The notes beneath the pieces are model-generated. The model saw only the letters and a program-made list of their open reading frames with translations. It was not told where the DNA came from and did no database searches. The position numbers and the translations under genes are program-made. A stretch of 9,118 nucleotides of DNA from Burkholderiaceae bacterium (GTDB lineage Bacteria > Pseudomonadota > Gammaproteobacteria > Burkholderiales > Burkholderiaceae_E): positions 1 to 9,118 of the forward strand of contig JAHYJF010000138.1 in assembly GCA_019428955.1 (NCBI GenBank), written 5' to 3'. Below, piece after piece: positions 1 to 5,592 of the stretch. The first letter of the stretch is position 1, and every line of letters starts with the position of its first letter.

Positions 1-2
1 GC

Positions 3-362
3 ATCAAAGAGATAGCTGTCGACCGCTGGAACGCTACCCAGATATCCACGCAGTTGACCGGCGACGGGTTCGAGATGGTCGGCTTCGGGCAGGGCTTCGC
101 GTCCATGTCAGGGCCGATGCGTGAACTAGAGCGCCGGTTACTGGCTCGCGATATTCACCACGGCGGGAACGCTGCGCTGCGCTGGATGGCGGCGAACGTG
201 TCGGCAACGATGGACGCGGCCGGCAACATGAAACCGGACAAGTCGAAGTCGAGCGGCAGGATCGACGGCATCGTCGCGACGGTTATGGCGATAGGACGCT
301 ACCAGGCGGCAGAGCAGCCGCGCACGATCAACAGCATCGACCAGGTGCTCGCGTTCGTTTGA
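3..362 (+). CDS. Phage terminase large subunit, C-terminal part (partial at the left edge)
   Basis: The frame is open from base 3 (first codon ATC) to TGA at 360-362, giving 119 visible residues; the start lies outside the window. TerL is the ATP-driven motor and nuclease that cuts and packages phage DNA into the prohead. The visible part fits the end of the HK97-type TerL nuclease (RNase H-like) domain. It shows an AVDRWNA segment, then GFGQGF.SMSGPMRELERRLL, then HHGGNAALRWMAANV, then PDKSKSSGRIDGIVA. In this family the Asp of GRIDG (residue 88 of the visible part) is the last metal-binding acid of the nuclease site. The ATPase domain would be upstream. The next feature downstream is tRNA-Asn, not the portal gene that usually follows terL, so this is probably the edge of a prophage, a decayed prophage or a phage satellite. 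Family assignment is confident from the motifs; whether the gene is functional cannot be judged. Confidence 0.88.
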   Translation: MKEIAVDRWNATQISTQLTGDGFEMVGFGQGFASMSGPMRELERRLLARDIHHGGNAALRWMAANVSATMDAAGNMKPDKSKSSGRIDGIVATVMAIGRYQAAEQPRTINSIDQVLAFV

Positions 363-449
363 TTCTTGACCCTTTCCGGTGGGGCCGCGAGAGCGGAAGG
401 CCGGACGCGGATTAGGCGGTGAGTGCCGCGTTTCAGCAAAACCCCGTCA

Positions 450-486
450 GCCGGCGACTATCTACCTTAAAGGGTAGGGCGTCGGC
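450..486. repeat. Imperfect stem-loop downstream of terL
   Basis: GCCGGCG (450-456) pairs with CGTCGGC (480-486), 7 bp with one G-T pair. Inside it, CTACC (462-466) pairs with GGTAG (473-477) around a 6-nt loop. The two helices are separated by an asymmetric internal loop (5 nt on one side, 2 nt on the other). No T-run follows on either strand, so it is not a typical intrinsic terminator. It could be a 3'-end structure of the phage transcript or a protein-binding dyad. The pairing is seen directly; any role is a guess. Confidence 0.35.
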
Positions 487-501
487 ACCTACAAGCGGCG
501 T

Positions 502-531
502 CTGAGTTGTGTAGACCATGTGTAGACTCAG
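502..531. repeat. Tandem 9-bp direct repeats within a short inverted repeat
   Basis: TGTGTAGAC occurs at 508-516 and again at 519-527, an 11-bp period or about one helical turn. The pair is bracketed by CTGAGT (502-507) and ACTCAG (526-531), which are inverted copies. Phased short direct repeats next to a tRNA gene and a phage gene resemble the arm-type sites bound by tyrosine integrases, but no integrase gene is in the window. The pattern is seen directly; the assignment to an integrase is inference. Confidence 0.4.
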
Positions 532-536
532 GGCCA

Positions 537-580
537 CAAAAGGAAAAGCCGGTTAGTGACCACTACGTCGCTAACCGGCT
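537..580 (-). terminator. Intrinsic terminator of tRNA-Asn
   Basis: AGCCGGTTAG (547-556) and CTAACCGGCT (571-580) form a perfect 10-bp stem. It extends inward by four more pairs (557-560 with 567-570, one of them G-T) around the 6-nt loop at 561-566. Read on the minus strand, the hairpin starts 7 nt after the tRNA CCA end and is followed directly by TTTTCCTTTTG, a good U-tract. On the plus strand the following bases (CTGTTCTTGG) make a much poorer tract, so the terminator serves the minus-strand tRNA transcript. Confidence 0.85.
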
Positions 581-587
581 CTGTTCT

Positions 588-663
588 TGGCTCCCCGACC
601 AGGGCTCGAACCTGGGACCTGCGGATTAACAGTCCGTCGCTCTACCAGCTGAGCTATCGGGGA
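588..663 (-). tRNA. tRNA-Asn (anticodon GTT)
   Basis: Read on the minus strand this is a complete 76-nt cloverleaf with an encoded CCA end. The acceptor stem TCCCCGA pairs with TCGGGGA, with discriminator G and then CCA at 590-588. The D arm carries AGCTGGTAGAGC. The anticodon loop reads CTGTTAA with anticodon GTT, flanked by paired GGA and TCC. The T arm carries GGTTCGAGCC. The anticodon reads asparagine codons AAC and AAT. The gene lies 57 bp downstream of the aminotransferase stop codon on the same strand and is followed by its own terminator. Its 3' end faces the phage-derived sequence, the usual orientation when a tRNA is used as an integration site. The gene itself is intact. Confidence 0.97.
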
Positions 664-675
664 ATACAGCCCTCA

Positions 676-705
676 ATAATAACGTGGGTCGCCCCCGCGC
701 TGCAA
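676..705 (-). promoter_or_regulatory. Candidate promoter for tRNA-Asn
   Basis: On the minus strand there is a TATTAT -10 box (681-676) and a TTGCAG -35 box (705-700), separated by 18 bp. The -10 box lies about 12 bp before the mature tRNA 5' end. The -10 matches consensus at 5 of 6 positions and the -35 only in the first three. The spacer is very GC-rich. Read-through from the upstream aminotransferase gene is also possible, since no terminator is visible between the two. Confidence 0.4.
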
Positions 706-720
706 ATCAGTGTTCGCTCC

Positions 721-1929
721 TTAGCCGGCCATCACCGCGGCCATGGCCTTGGCGACGGTGTCGAGGTTGCCCTGGTTGAGCGATGCGACGCAGATCCGTC
801 CCGAGCTGACGGCGTAGACGCCGAATTCGGTTTTCAGGCGTTCGACCTGGGCCGCACTCAAGCCGGAGTACGAGAACATCCCGCGCTGGCGCACGACGTA
901 GTCGAGATCCGAGGTCACGCCGTTGGCCTTGAGCCGCTCGACCAGGCCGGAGCGCATCGCGCGAATCCGGTCACGCATCCCGGCGAGTTCTTCTTCCCAC
1001 AGCGCCCGCAGCCTGGCATCGGCGAGGACGGTAGCCACGATCGCTTCGCCGTGGGTCGGGGGGGTTGAGTAGTTGGTGCGAATGACGCGCTTGACCTGGC
1101 TCACGACGCGGGCGGTTTCGTCCTTGTCGCTGGTGACGATCGACAGCGCTCCCACCCGCTCGCCGTAGAGCGAGAACGACTTGGAGAACGAACTGGCGAC
1201 GAAGAAGTTCATCCCCGACGCGGCGAAGGTTCGTACCGCGACGGCATCCGGCTCGATGCCGTCGCCGAAACCCTGGTAGGCGATGTCGAGGAAGGGGACT
1301 GCGCCTGATTTCTGCAGCGCGGCAACCACCTGTTGCCATTGCTCGGGCTGGATATCGACCCCGGTCGGGTTGTGGCAGCAGGCGTGCAGCAGCACGATCT
1401 CGCCGGCGGGCAGCGCGGCGAGTGCGGCGATCATCTCGTCGAAACGCACCCCCTTGGTGGCGGCGTTGTAATAGGGGTAGGTCTGGACCTTGAAGCCTGC
1501 GGCTTCGAACAGTGCGCGATGGTTCTCCCAGCTCGGGTCACTGATCCACAGGCCGGCCTGCGGGTTGATGCGGCGCAGGAAGTCGGCCCCAACTTTCAAC
1601 GCGCCGGTGCCGCCCAGGGCCCCGAAAGTGGCGACCCGAGCGCCGCTCAAAAGGGGGGAATCGGCGCCAAAGAGCATTTCCTGCACGGCGCGGTTGTAGG
1701 CGGCAATCCCTTCGATCGGCAGGTAACCGCGCGGCAAGGCCGCTTCGATTCGCTGCTTCTCGGCTTCGCGCACTGCAGCGAGGAGAGGAACCTTGCCGGC
1801 CTCATTGGTATAGACACCTGCCCCGAGATTGACCTTGTTGGGACGCGTGTCGAGGTTGTAGGCCTCGGTGAGGCCCATGATCGGATCGCGCGGCGCGAGT
1901 TCGACTGCCGCGAAGATGGAGGTTTGCAT
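721..1929 (-). CDS. tyrB: Aromatic/aspartate aminotransferase (class I, PLP-dependent)
   Basis: A 402-residue cytosolic enzyme of the AspC/TyrB subfamily. It transfers the amino group between glutamate/2-oxoglutarate and aspartate or aromatic amino acids, the last step of Tyr/Phe synthesis. Key residues are all present: Tyr69 (in GYLPIEG), Trp134 (DPSWENH), Asn187 (CCHNPTG), Asp215 and Tyr218 (FLDIAYQGFG), the PLP-binding Lys250 (SSFSKSFSLYGER) with Arg258, Arg284 (IRTNYSTPP) and the carboxylate-binding Arg378 (SSGRICVA). The C-terminal end (GMFSYSGL, GRICVASLN) looks more like TyrB than AspC. The start is ATG at 1929 (MQTSIFAAVE), preceded by a weak AGG about 10 nt upstream. The frame stays open to an ATG at 1992, but the extra 21 residues do not resemble the family and would run into the palindrome at 1986-2002. 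It is divergent from uvrB and co-directional with tRNA-Asn. The family is certain; the substrate preference is not. Confidence 0.93.
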   Translation of the reverse strand: MQTSIFAAVELAPRDPIMGLTEAYNLDTRPNKVNLGAGVYTNEAGKVPLLAAVREAEKQRIEAALPRGYLPIEGIAAYNRAVQEMLFGADSPLLSGARVATFGALGGTGALKVGADFLRRINPQAGLWISDPSWENHRALFEAAGFKVQTYPYYNAATKGVRFDEMIAALAALPAGEIVLLHACCHNPTGVDIQPEQWQQVVAALQKSGAVPFLDIAYQGFGDGIEPDAVAVRTFAASGMNFFVASSFSKSFSLYGERVGALSIVTSDKDETARVVSQVKRVIRTNYSTPPTHGEAIVATVLADARLRALWEEELAGMRDRIRAMRSGLVERLKANGVTSDLDYVVRQRGMFSYSGLSAAQVERLKTEFGVYAVSSGRICVASLNQGNLDTVAKAMAAVMAG

Positions 1930-1985
1930 TGCTTGGCCTAAGTAGTTGATATGTGGGTAAAAATGCCGGTTTTCTTGAAATTGTG

Positions 1986-2002
1986 TGCACAAATATTGTG
2001 CA
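1986..2002. promoter_or_regulatory. NtrC-like operator palindrome TGCACAAATATTGTGCA
   Basis: This is a perfect 7-bp inverted repeat with a 3-nt centre, in the shape TGCAC-N7-GTGCA. The known NtrC consensus is a 17-bp dyad with the same TGCAC and GTGCA outer blocks and the same spacing. The site lies 57 bp upstream of the aminotransferase ATG and 154 bp upstream of the uvrB ATG. I see no convincing sigma-54 promoter (GG-N10-GC) on either side, so if NtrC binds here it could act as a repressor or with a sigma-70 promoter. Another regulator with a similar dyad is possible. Confidence 0.5.
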
Positions 2003-2155
2003 GACCACTAGCTTTTTGCTGGCGCCGCGGCGATAATGCGCGATGGGGCGAAAAACAGTTGCGCAGTGTGCAACGCTTCGACCAGCGTATTTTGCTGCGG
2101 TGCAACGAACACACCATTAAATCAAGTAAATATTAGCACGGGCCACCCCCCAATA

Positions 2156-4246
2156 ATGACCACGACGGCATGCGACGGCCAAAGGTTCGTGAGCTTCGAA
2201 GGCAGCCCCTTCCAGCTCTTTGAGCCATTCAGCCCGGCTGGTGACCAGCCGCAGGCGATCGCGCAGCTGTGCGAGGGGCTTGCCGATGGCCTGAGCTACC
2301 AGACGTTGCTGGGGGTGACCGGTTCAGGCAAGACCTACACCATGGCGCAAGTCATCGCGCGCACCGGTCGTCCGGCCCTGATCCTCGCCCCCAACAAGAC
2401 CCTTGCCGCCCAGCTCTACGCCGAAATGCGCGAGTTCTTCCCGCACAACGCGGTCGAATACTTCGTTTCCTATTACGACTATTACCAACCCGAAGCCTAC
2501 GTGGCGCAGCGCGATCTCTATATAGAGAAGGACTCGTCGATCAACGAGCACATCGAACAGCTGCGGCTCTCGGCGACTAAGTCGCTGCTCGAACGCCGGG
2601 ACACGATCATCGTCGCCAGCGTCTCGTGCATCTACGGGATCGGCAATCCGCAGGACTATCACGCGATGGTCCTGACGCTGCGCGTGCGTGACCGCATCGA
2701 CCGGCGCAGCTTGCTGCAGCGCCTGGTGGCGATGCAGTACCAGCGTAACGAAACGGAATTCACGCGCGGCACTTTCAGGGCACGGGGCGAGACGATTGAC
2801 GTCTTCCCGGCCGAGCACGCCGAGCTGGCGTTGCGCATAGAACTGTTCGACGACGAGGTCGAGAGTCTGCAGCTTTTCGATCCGCTGACCGGGCGGGTGC
2901 GCCAGAAGATTCCGCGCTTCACGGTCTATCCTTCATCGCATTACGTGACCCCGCGCGCGACCGTGCTGCGGGCGATCGAGGACATCAAGGTCGAACTGCG
3001 TGACCAGATCGCGATGTTCCAGCAGCAGGGCAAGCTGGTCGAGGCGCAGCGCATCGAGCAGCGCACCAGGCTCGATATCGAAATGCTCAACGAGGTCGGT
3101 TTCTGCAAGGGCATCGAGAACTACTCGCGCCATCTGGTCGGCGGCAAGGCCGGTGATCCGCCAGCGACGCTGATCGATTATCTCTCCGACGACGCCTTGA
3201 TGATCGTCGACGAGAGCCACGTCACGGTGGGGCAGCTCGGCGGCATGTTCCGGGGCGACCGCTCGCGCAAACAGACCTTGGTCGACTATGGCTTCAGGCT
3301 GCCCTCGGCGCTGGACAACCGGCCGCTGCGTTTCGAGGAATTCGAGACTCGAGTGCGGCAGTGCGTTTTTGTTTCGGCGACCCCGGGGACCCATGAGATG
3401 GAGCACTCGGGCCAGATCGTCGAGCAGCTGGTGCGCCCGACCGGGTTGGTCGATCCGTCGATCGAGGTGCGCCCGGCGTCGAGTCAGGTCGATGACCTGT
3501 TGGGCGAAATCGGCGAGCGCGTGCAACGCGGCGACCGGGTCCTGGTGACGACGCTGACCAAGCGCATGGCCGAGGACCTGACCGAATACCTCTCCGAGCA
3601 CGGGATCAAGGTCCGTTACCTCCACGCCGACGTCGATACGGTCGAACGGGTCGAGATCATCCGTGACCTGCGGCTGGGCGTGTTCGATGTCCTGGTAGGG
3701 ATCAACCTCCTGCGCGAAGGGCTCGATTTGCCCGAGGTCTCGCTGGTGGCAATCCTCGATGCCGACAAGGAAGGTTTCCTGCGTTCCACCCGCAGCCTGA
3801 TCCAGACCATTGGCCGTGCGGCCAGGCATCTGCAAGGCAGCGCGATCCTCTACGGCGACCGGATCACTGATTCGATGGCCCGGGCCATCGAGGAGACCGA
3901 GCGTCGGCGCAACCGCCAGCTGGCCTTCAACTCCAGCAACGGCATCGTGCCGCGCGGGGTGCGCCGCCAGGTGCGCGAACTGATCGACGGAATTGGCGGA
4001 GTGAGCAAGGAAGCGGCCCAGGCGTTACGGGCGGCCGACGTGCAGTCGCGCTATGTGGCTCTGGGCGAGAAGGGGCTGGCGCGCGAAATCAGGCGGCTCG
4101 AGAAAGAGATGCTCGAGCACGCACGGAATCTGGAGTTTGAGCGGGCTGCGAAGGTCCGCGACGAGCTGGCAGTGCTGAAGGAAAGGGTTTTTGGGGCAAC
4201 AGGGGGTTCGGGTGAACTCGCGCTTGCGACCGGTCGGGCTGCCTAG
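2156..4246 (+). CDS. uvrB: UvrABC excision nuclease subunit B
   Basis: UvrB receives damaged DNA from UvrA, verifies the lesion with its ATPase and beta-hairpin, and recruits UvrC for incision. The 696 residues exceed the roughly 670 usual for the family, mainly at the two ends. In order: Walker A GVTGSGKT (53-60, Lys59), the aromatic beta-hairpin region FVSYYDYYQPEAY (103-115, Tyr106/107/109/110), the DESH box (352-355) followed by HVTVGQLGGM, FVSATPG, the helicase motif REGLDLPEV, motif VI QTIGRAARH (550-558), and a C-terminal UVR domain (about 641-679, NLEFERAAKVRDEL) that contacts UvrC. ATG at 2156 is chosen, but no Shine-Dalgarno precedes it. GTG at 2189 (VSFEGSPF, with AAAGG just upstream) is an alternative. 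The frame is also open back to 2036, but those 40 residues look non-coding. I see no CTGT-N8-ACAG SOS box upstream. Confidence 0.97.
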   Translation: MTTTACDGQRFVSFEGSPFQLFEPFSPAGDQPQAIAQLCEGLADGLSYQTLLGVTGSGKTYTMAQVIARTGRPALILAPNKTLAAQLYAEMREFFPHNAVEYFVSYYDYYQPEAYVAQRDLYIEKDSSINEHIEQLRLSATKSLLERRDTIIVASVSCIYGIGNPQDYHAMVLTLRVRDRIDRRSLLQRLVAMQYQRNETEFTRGTFRARGETIDVFPAEHAELALRIELFDDEVESLQLFDPLTGRVRQKIPRFTVYPSSHYVTPRATVLRAIEDIKVELRDQIAMFQQQGKLVEAQRIEQRTRLDIEMLNEVGFCKGIENYSRHLVGGKAGDPPATLIDYLSDDALMIVDESHVTVGQLGGMFRGDRSRKQTLVDYGFRLPSALDNRPLRFEEFETRVRQCVFVSATPGTHEMEHSGQIVEQLVRPTGLVDPSIEVRPASSQVDDLLGEIGERVQRGDRVLVTTLTKRMAEDLTEYLSEHGIKVRYLHADVDTVERVEIIRDLRLGVFDVLVGINLLREGLDLPEVSLVAILDADKEGFLRSTRSLIQTIGRAARHLQGSAILYGDRITDSMARAIEETERRRNRQLAFNSSNGIVPRGVRRQVRELIDGIGGVSKEAAQALRAADVQSRYVALGEKGLAREIRRLEKEMLEHARNLEFERAAKVRDELAVLKERVFGATGGSGELALATGRAA

Positions 4247-4323
4247 GGGCAGAACGGTCGGGGGGCTAGACAGAACTTGAAATGGATATTGAAATGGGAA
4301 GAAGAGAGCCGATATCGTTCGCC

Positions 4324-4815
4324 ATGAACACTAGAGTGCTATTCGTCTGCACCGGGAACATCTGTCGTTCGCCTATGGCGGAAGGGGTGTTTCGGACCCT
4401 TGCCCGACAGGCCGGGCTGGAGACAGCCGTCCACGTCGGCTCGGTCGGAACCCACGCCTTCCATGTCGGCGAGGCTCCGGATCCCCGTGCCCAGGCGGTG
4501 GCGGCGCGGCGCGGCTATGAGATCGCCAATTTCCAGGCGAGCCGCGTCAAGGACAAGGACTTCGAGGAATTCGACCTGATCCTGGCCATGGACTGGGACA
4601 ATCTGGCGCTGCTCCAGCAGATGGCGCCGAAGCACCTGAGGCACAAGCTGCAGTTGCTGATGCGTTTCGCGACCGACCACGAATCGGCCACGATCCCCGA
4701 CCCTTACTACGGCAACGCGCAGGGTTTCGAACAGACGCTCGACTACATCGAAGACGCCTGCAATGGGCTGATCGAGGTCGTCAAGCGGCGGTCAACCCAG
4801 TACGCGGCTGCCTGA
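4324..4815 (+). CDS. Low-molecular-weight protein tyrosine phosphatase
   Basis: A 163-residue cytosolic phosphatase that removes phosphate from phosphotyrosine via a cysteinyl-phosphate intermediate. The P-loop CTGNICRS has nucleophile Cys9 and phosphate-binding Arg15. The general acid is Asp126 in the DPYYG loop (126-130). The family segment GTHAFHVGEAPDPRA (42-56) is also present. Length is normal for the family. ATG at 4324 gives the standard N-terminus (MNTRVLFVCTGN). The frame is open upstream to ATG codons at 4282 and 4294, and the purine-rich GGGAAGAAGAGAG around 4297-4309 is rather far from 4324, so the start is not certain. It lies 77 bp downstream of uvrB on the same strand and may be co-transcribed with it. 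The physiological substrate cannot be told; there are no exopolysaccharide genes nearby to suggest a Wzb-like role. Confidence 0.94.
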   Translation: MNTRVLFVCTGNICRSPMAEGVFRTLARQAGLETAVHVGSVGTHAFHVGEAPDPRAQAVAARRGYEIANFQASRVKDKDFEEFDLILAMDWDNLALLQQMAPKHLRHKLQLLMRFATDHESATIPDPYYGNAQGFEQTLDYIEDACNGLIEVVKRRSTQYAAA

Positions 4816-4818
4816 AAA

Positions 4819-4840
4819 CCCGTGGCCAGGAGGCCGCGGG
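4819..4840. terminator. GC-rich hairpin after the phosphatase gene
   Basis: CCCGTGGCC (4819-4827) pairs with GGCCGCGGG (4832-4840), 9 bp with one G-T pair and an AGGA tetraloop, starting 4 nt after the stop codon. No U-tract follows on the plus strand, so termination would be weak or factor-assisted. The right arm (4833-4842) could instead pair with ACCCCCGGC at 4867-4875 with one bulge, so two folds compete. On the minus strand four Ts follow the hairpin, but no minus-strand gene is present. Confidence 0.4.
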
Positions 4841-4946
4841 GTAGGTCGGCTGGGTCAACCAGGGAGACCCCCGGCAGTGGGCGGCAAGAGTGGCTTCTTT
4901 TTGGCACTGGCGCTTATTTACAAAATGCTGCGCCACCATGCAAAAA

Positions 4947-4982
4947 ACCATTTTCCAAAAACAGTTTCTGTACTAAAATGGT
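4947..4982. repeat. Nested dyads upstream of the IscR sites
   Basis: ACCATTTT (4947-4954) and AAAATGGT (4975-4982) are perfect 8-bp inverted copies. Between them sits ACAG-TTT-CTGT (4961-4971), a second dyad. The right arm overlaps the first IscR-like site. The stretch from about 4895 is locally AT-rich in an otherwise GC-rich region, consistent with a promoter or an upstream activating region. The structure is seen directly; its function is unknown. Confidence 0.4.
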
Positions 4983-4989
4983 CGGAATA
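4965..4989 (+). promoter_or_regulatory. IscR type-1-like binding site A (distal)
   Basis: Compared with the enterobacterial type-1 IscR consensus (halves ATASYYGACT and AGTCRRSTAT around RWWWY), this stretch matches 16 of 25 positions. Within the central 15 it matches 13, reading TACTAAAATGGTCGG. The [2Fe-2S] form of IscR binds such sites and represses isc transcription. It is exactly 28 bp upstream of site B. The outer flanks match poorly. Confidence 0.6.
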
Positions 4990-4992
4990 CAT

Positions 4993-5017
4993 ATACTTGA
5001 TCGCAATGGTTGGGTAT
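4993..5017 (+). promoter_or_regulatory. IscR type-1-like binding site B (proximal), overlapping the iscR promoter
   Basis: ATACTTGATC (4993-5002) and GGTTGGGTAT (5008-5017) are the two halves. I count 20 matches in 25 to the type-1 consensus, including the complete outer ATACTTGA and GGGTAT blocks. The site ends 39 bp before the iscR ATG. The same stretch supplies TTGATC and TATTAC promoter-like hexamers, but none pair at ideal spacing, so the exact -35/-10 boxes remain open. Two tandem type-1 sites are also known at the E. coli iscR promoter, which supports autoregulation here. Confidence 0.72.
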
Positions 5018-5029
5018 TACTGATCAAGT
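4995..5029. repeat. 8-bp inverted repeat spanning the iscR promoter
   Basis: ACTTGATC (4995-5002) and GATCAAGT (5022-5029) are perfect inverted copies separated by 19 bp. The left arm lies within IscR site B and the right arm falls near the expected transcription start. It could be fortuitous, a second regulator's dyad, or a looped form of the promoter. Confidence 0.35.
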
Positions 5030-5056
5030 CCTAACAGAACCTGCTGGAGATTAGCC

Positions 5057-5581
5057 ATGAGATTGACGACCAAGGGCCGATTCGCAGTAACCGCCATGAT
5101 CGACCTGGCCATGCGCGAGCATCTCGGCCCGGTGACTCTGGCCGGGATTGCGGAGCGGCAGGATATCTCGCTTTCCTACCTGGAACAACTGTTCGGCAAA
5201 TTGCGCCGCAACGCGATCGTCGAAAGCACCCGGGGCCCGGGCGGCGGCTACTCGCTGGCGCGAAAGATGAGCGAAATTTCGGCGGCCGACATCGTGTTTG
5301 CGGTCGACGAGCCACTGGACGCGACCCGCTGCCGAGGCAAGTCCAACTGCACCGAGAACGGCCCTTGCATGACCCACGAGCTGTGGATGACGCTCAACCA
5401 GAAAATGGTCGAGTATCTGCAGTCGGTGAAGCTGTCGGCGCTGGTCGACTCGCAAAAGGGTGACGAAGGCAAGAAGTCGCGCAAGATTTCCGTGCTCAAG
5501 GAACACCGGGCGGCGCTGGAATTCCCGACCTCGACCCTGCAGAAGATCAAGATCGACCAGGGTCATCTCAATACCGTTTGA
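5057..5581 (+). CDS. iscR: Iron-sulfur cluster-sensing transcriptional repressor IscR
   Basis: A 174-residue Rrf2-family regulator that carries a [2Fe-2S] cluster and represses the isc operon when clusters are plentiful. The N-terminal winged helix-turn-helix spans about residues 1-65 (MRLTTKGRFAVTAMIDLA, ISLSYLEQLFGKLR, and the wing TRGPGGGYSLAR). Cluster ligands Cys92, Cys98, Cys104 and His107 are all present, at the same numbers as in E. coli IscR. ATG at 5057 has a good Shine-Dalgarno, GGAGA at 5046-5050, 6 nt upstream. It is the first gene of iscRSUA. Two IscR-like sites lie just upstream, which points to autorepression. The stop codon overlaps the Shine-Dalgarno of iscS. Confidence 0.97.
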   Translation: MRLTTKGRFAVTAMIDLAMREHLGPVTLAGIAERQDISLSYLEQLFGKLRRNAIVESTRGPGGGYSLARKMSEISAADIVFAVDEPLDATRCRGKSNCTENGPCMTHELWMTLNQKMVEYLQSVKLSALVDSQKGDEGKKSRKISVLKEHRAALEFPTSTLQKIKIDQGHLNTV

Positions 5582-5592
5582 GGAATGCATCC

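Larger units (their letters stand above)
363..546. other. Non-coding junction between phage gene and tRNA, repeat-rich
   Basis: I see no credible gene here. The stretch contains an imperfect long stem-loop (450-486), a 9-bp tandem direct repeat (508-516 and 519-527) and a flanking 6-bp inverted repeat (502-507 with 526-531). The A-rich strand just before the tRNA terminator (533-546) gives that terminator its U-tract on the minus strand. Its position between a phage gene and a tRNA 3' end suggests the attachment region of an integrated element. The actual att core cannot be defined without the other end of the element. Confidence 0.5.

Noticed and set aside
556..1068. Long plus-strand reading frame starting before the tRNA
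   Set aside because: It runs antisense through the whole tRNA-Asn and the 3' part of the aminotransferase gene. It is an artefact of GC-rich codon use.
1930..1992. N-terminal extension of the aminotransferase to the ATG at 1992
   Set aside because: The additional 21 residues do not resemble the family N-terminus, the start would sit inside the 17-bp palindrome, and no ribosome-binding site precedes it.
1930..2060. Sigma-54 promoter near the NtrC-like site
   Set aside because: No GG and GC doublets 10 bp apart in the right context were found on either strand.
2036..2155. 40-residue N-terminal extension of UvrB
   Set aside because: Cys/Thr/Asn-rich residues unrelated to UvrB, located in the divergent promoter region.
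2933..3835. 300-codon minus-strand frame opposite uvrB
   Set aside because: Antisense shadow inside conserved uvrB motifs, with no recognisable domain.
4822..5034. Possible small gene between the phosphatase and iscR (70 codons, GTG start)
   Set aside because: It starts inside a hairpin, crosses both IscR sites and the promoter region, has no ribosome-binding site, and its translation has no gene-like character.
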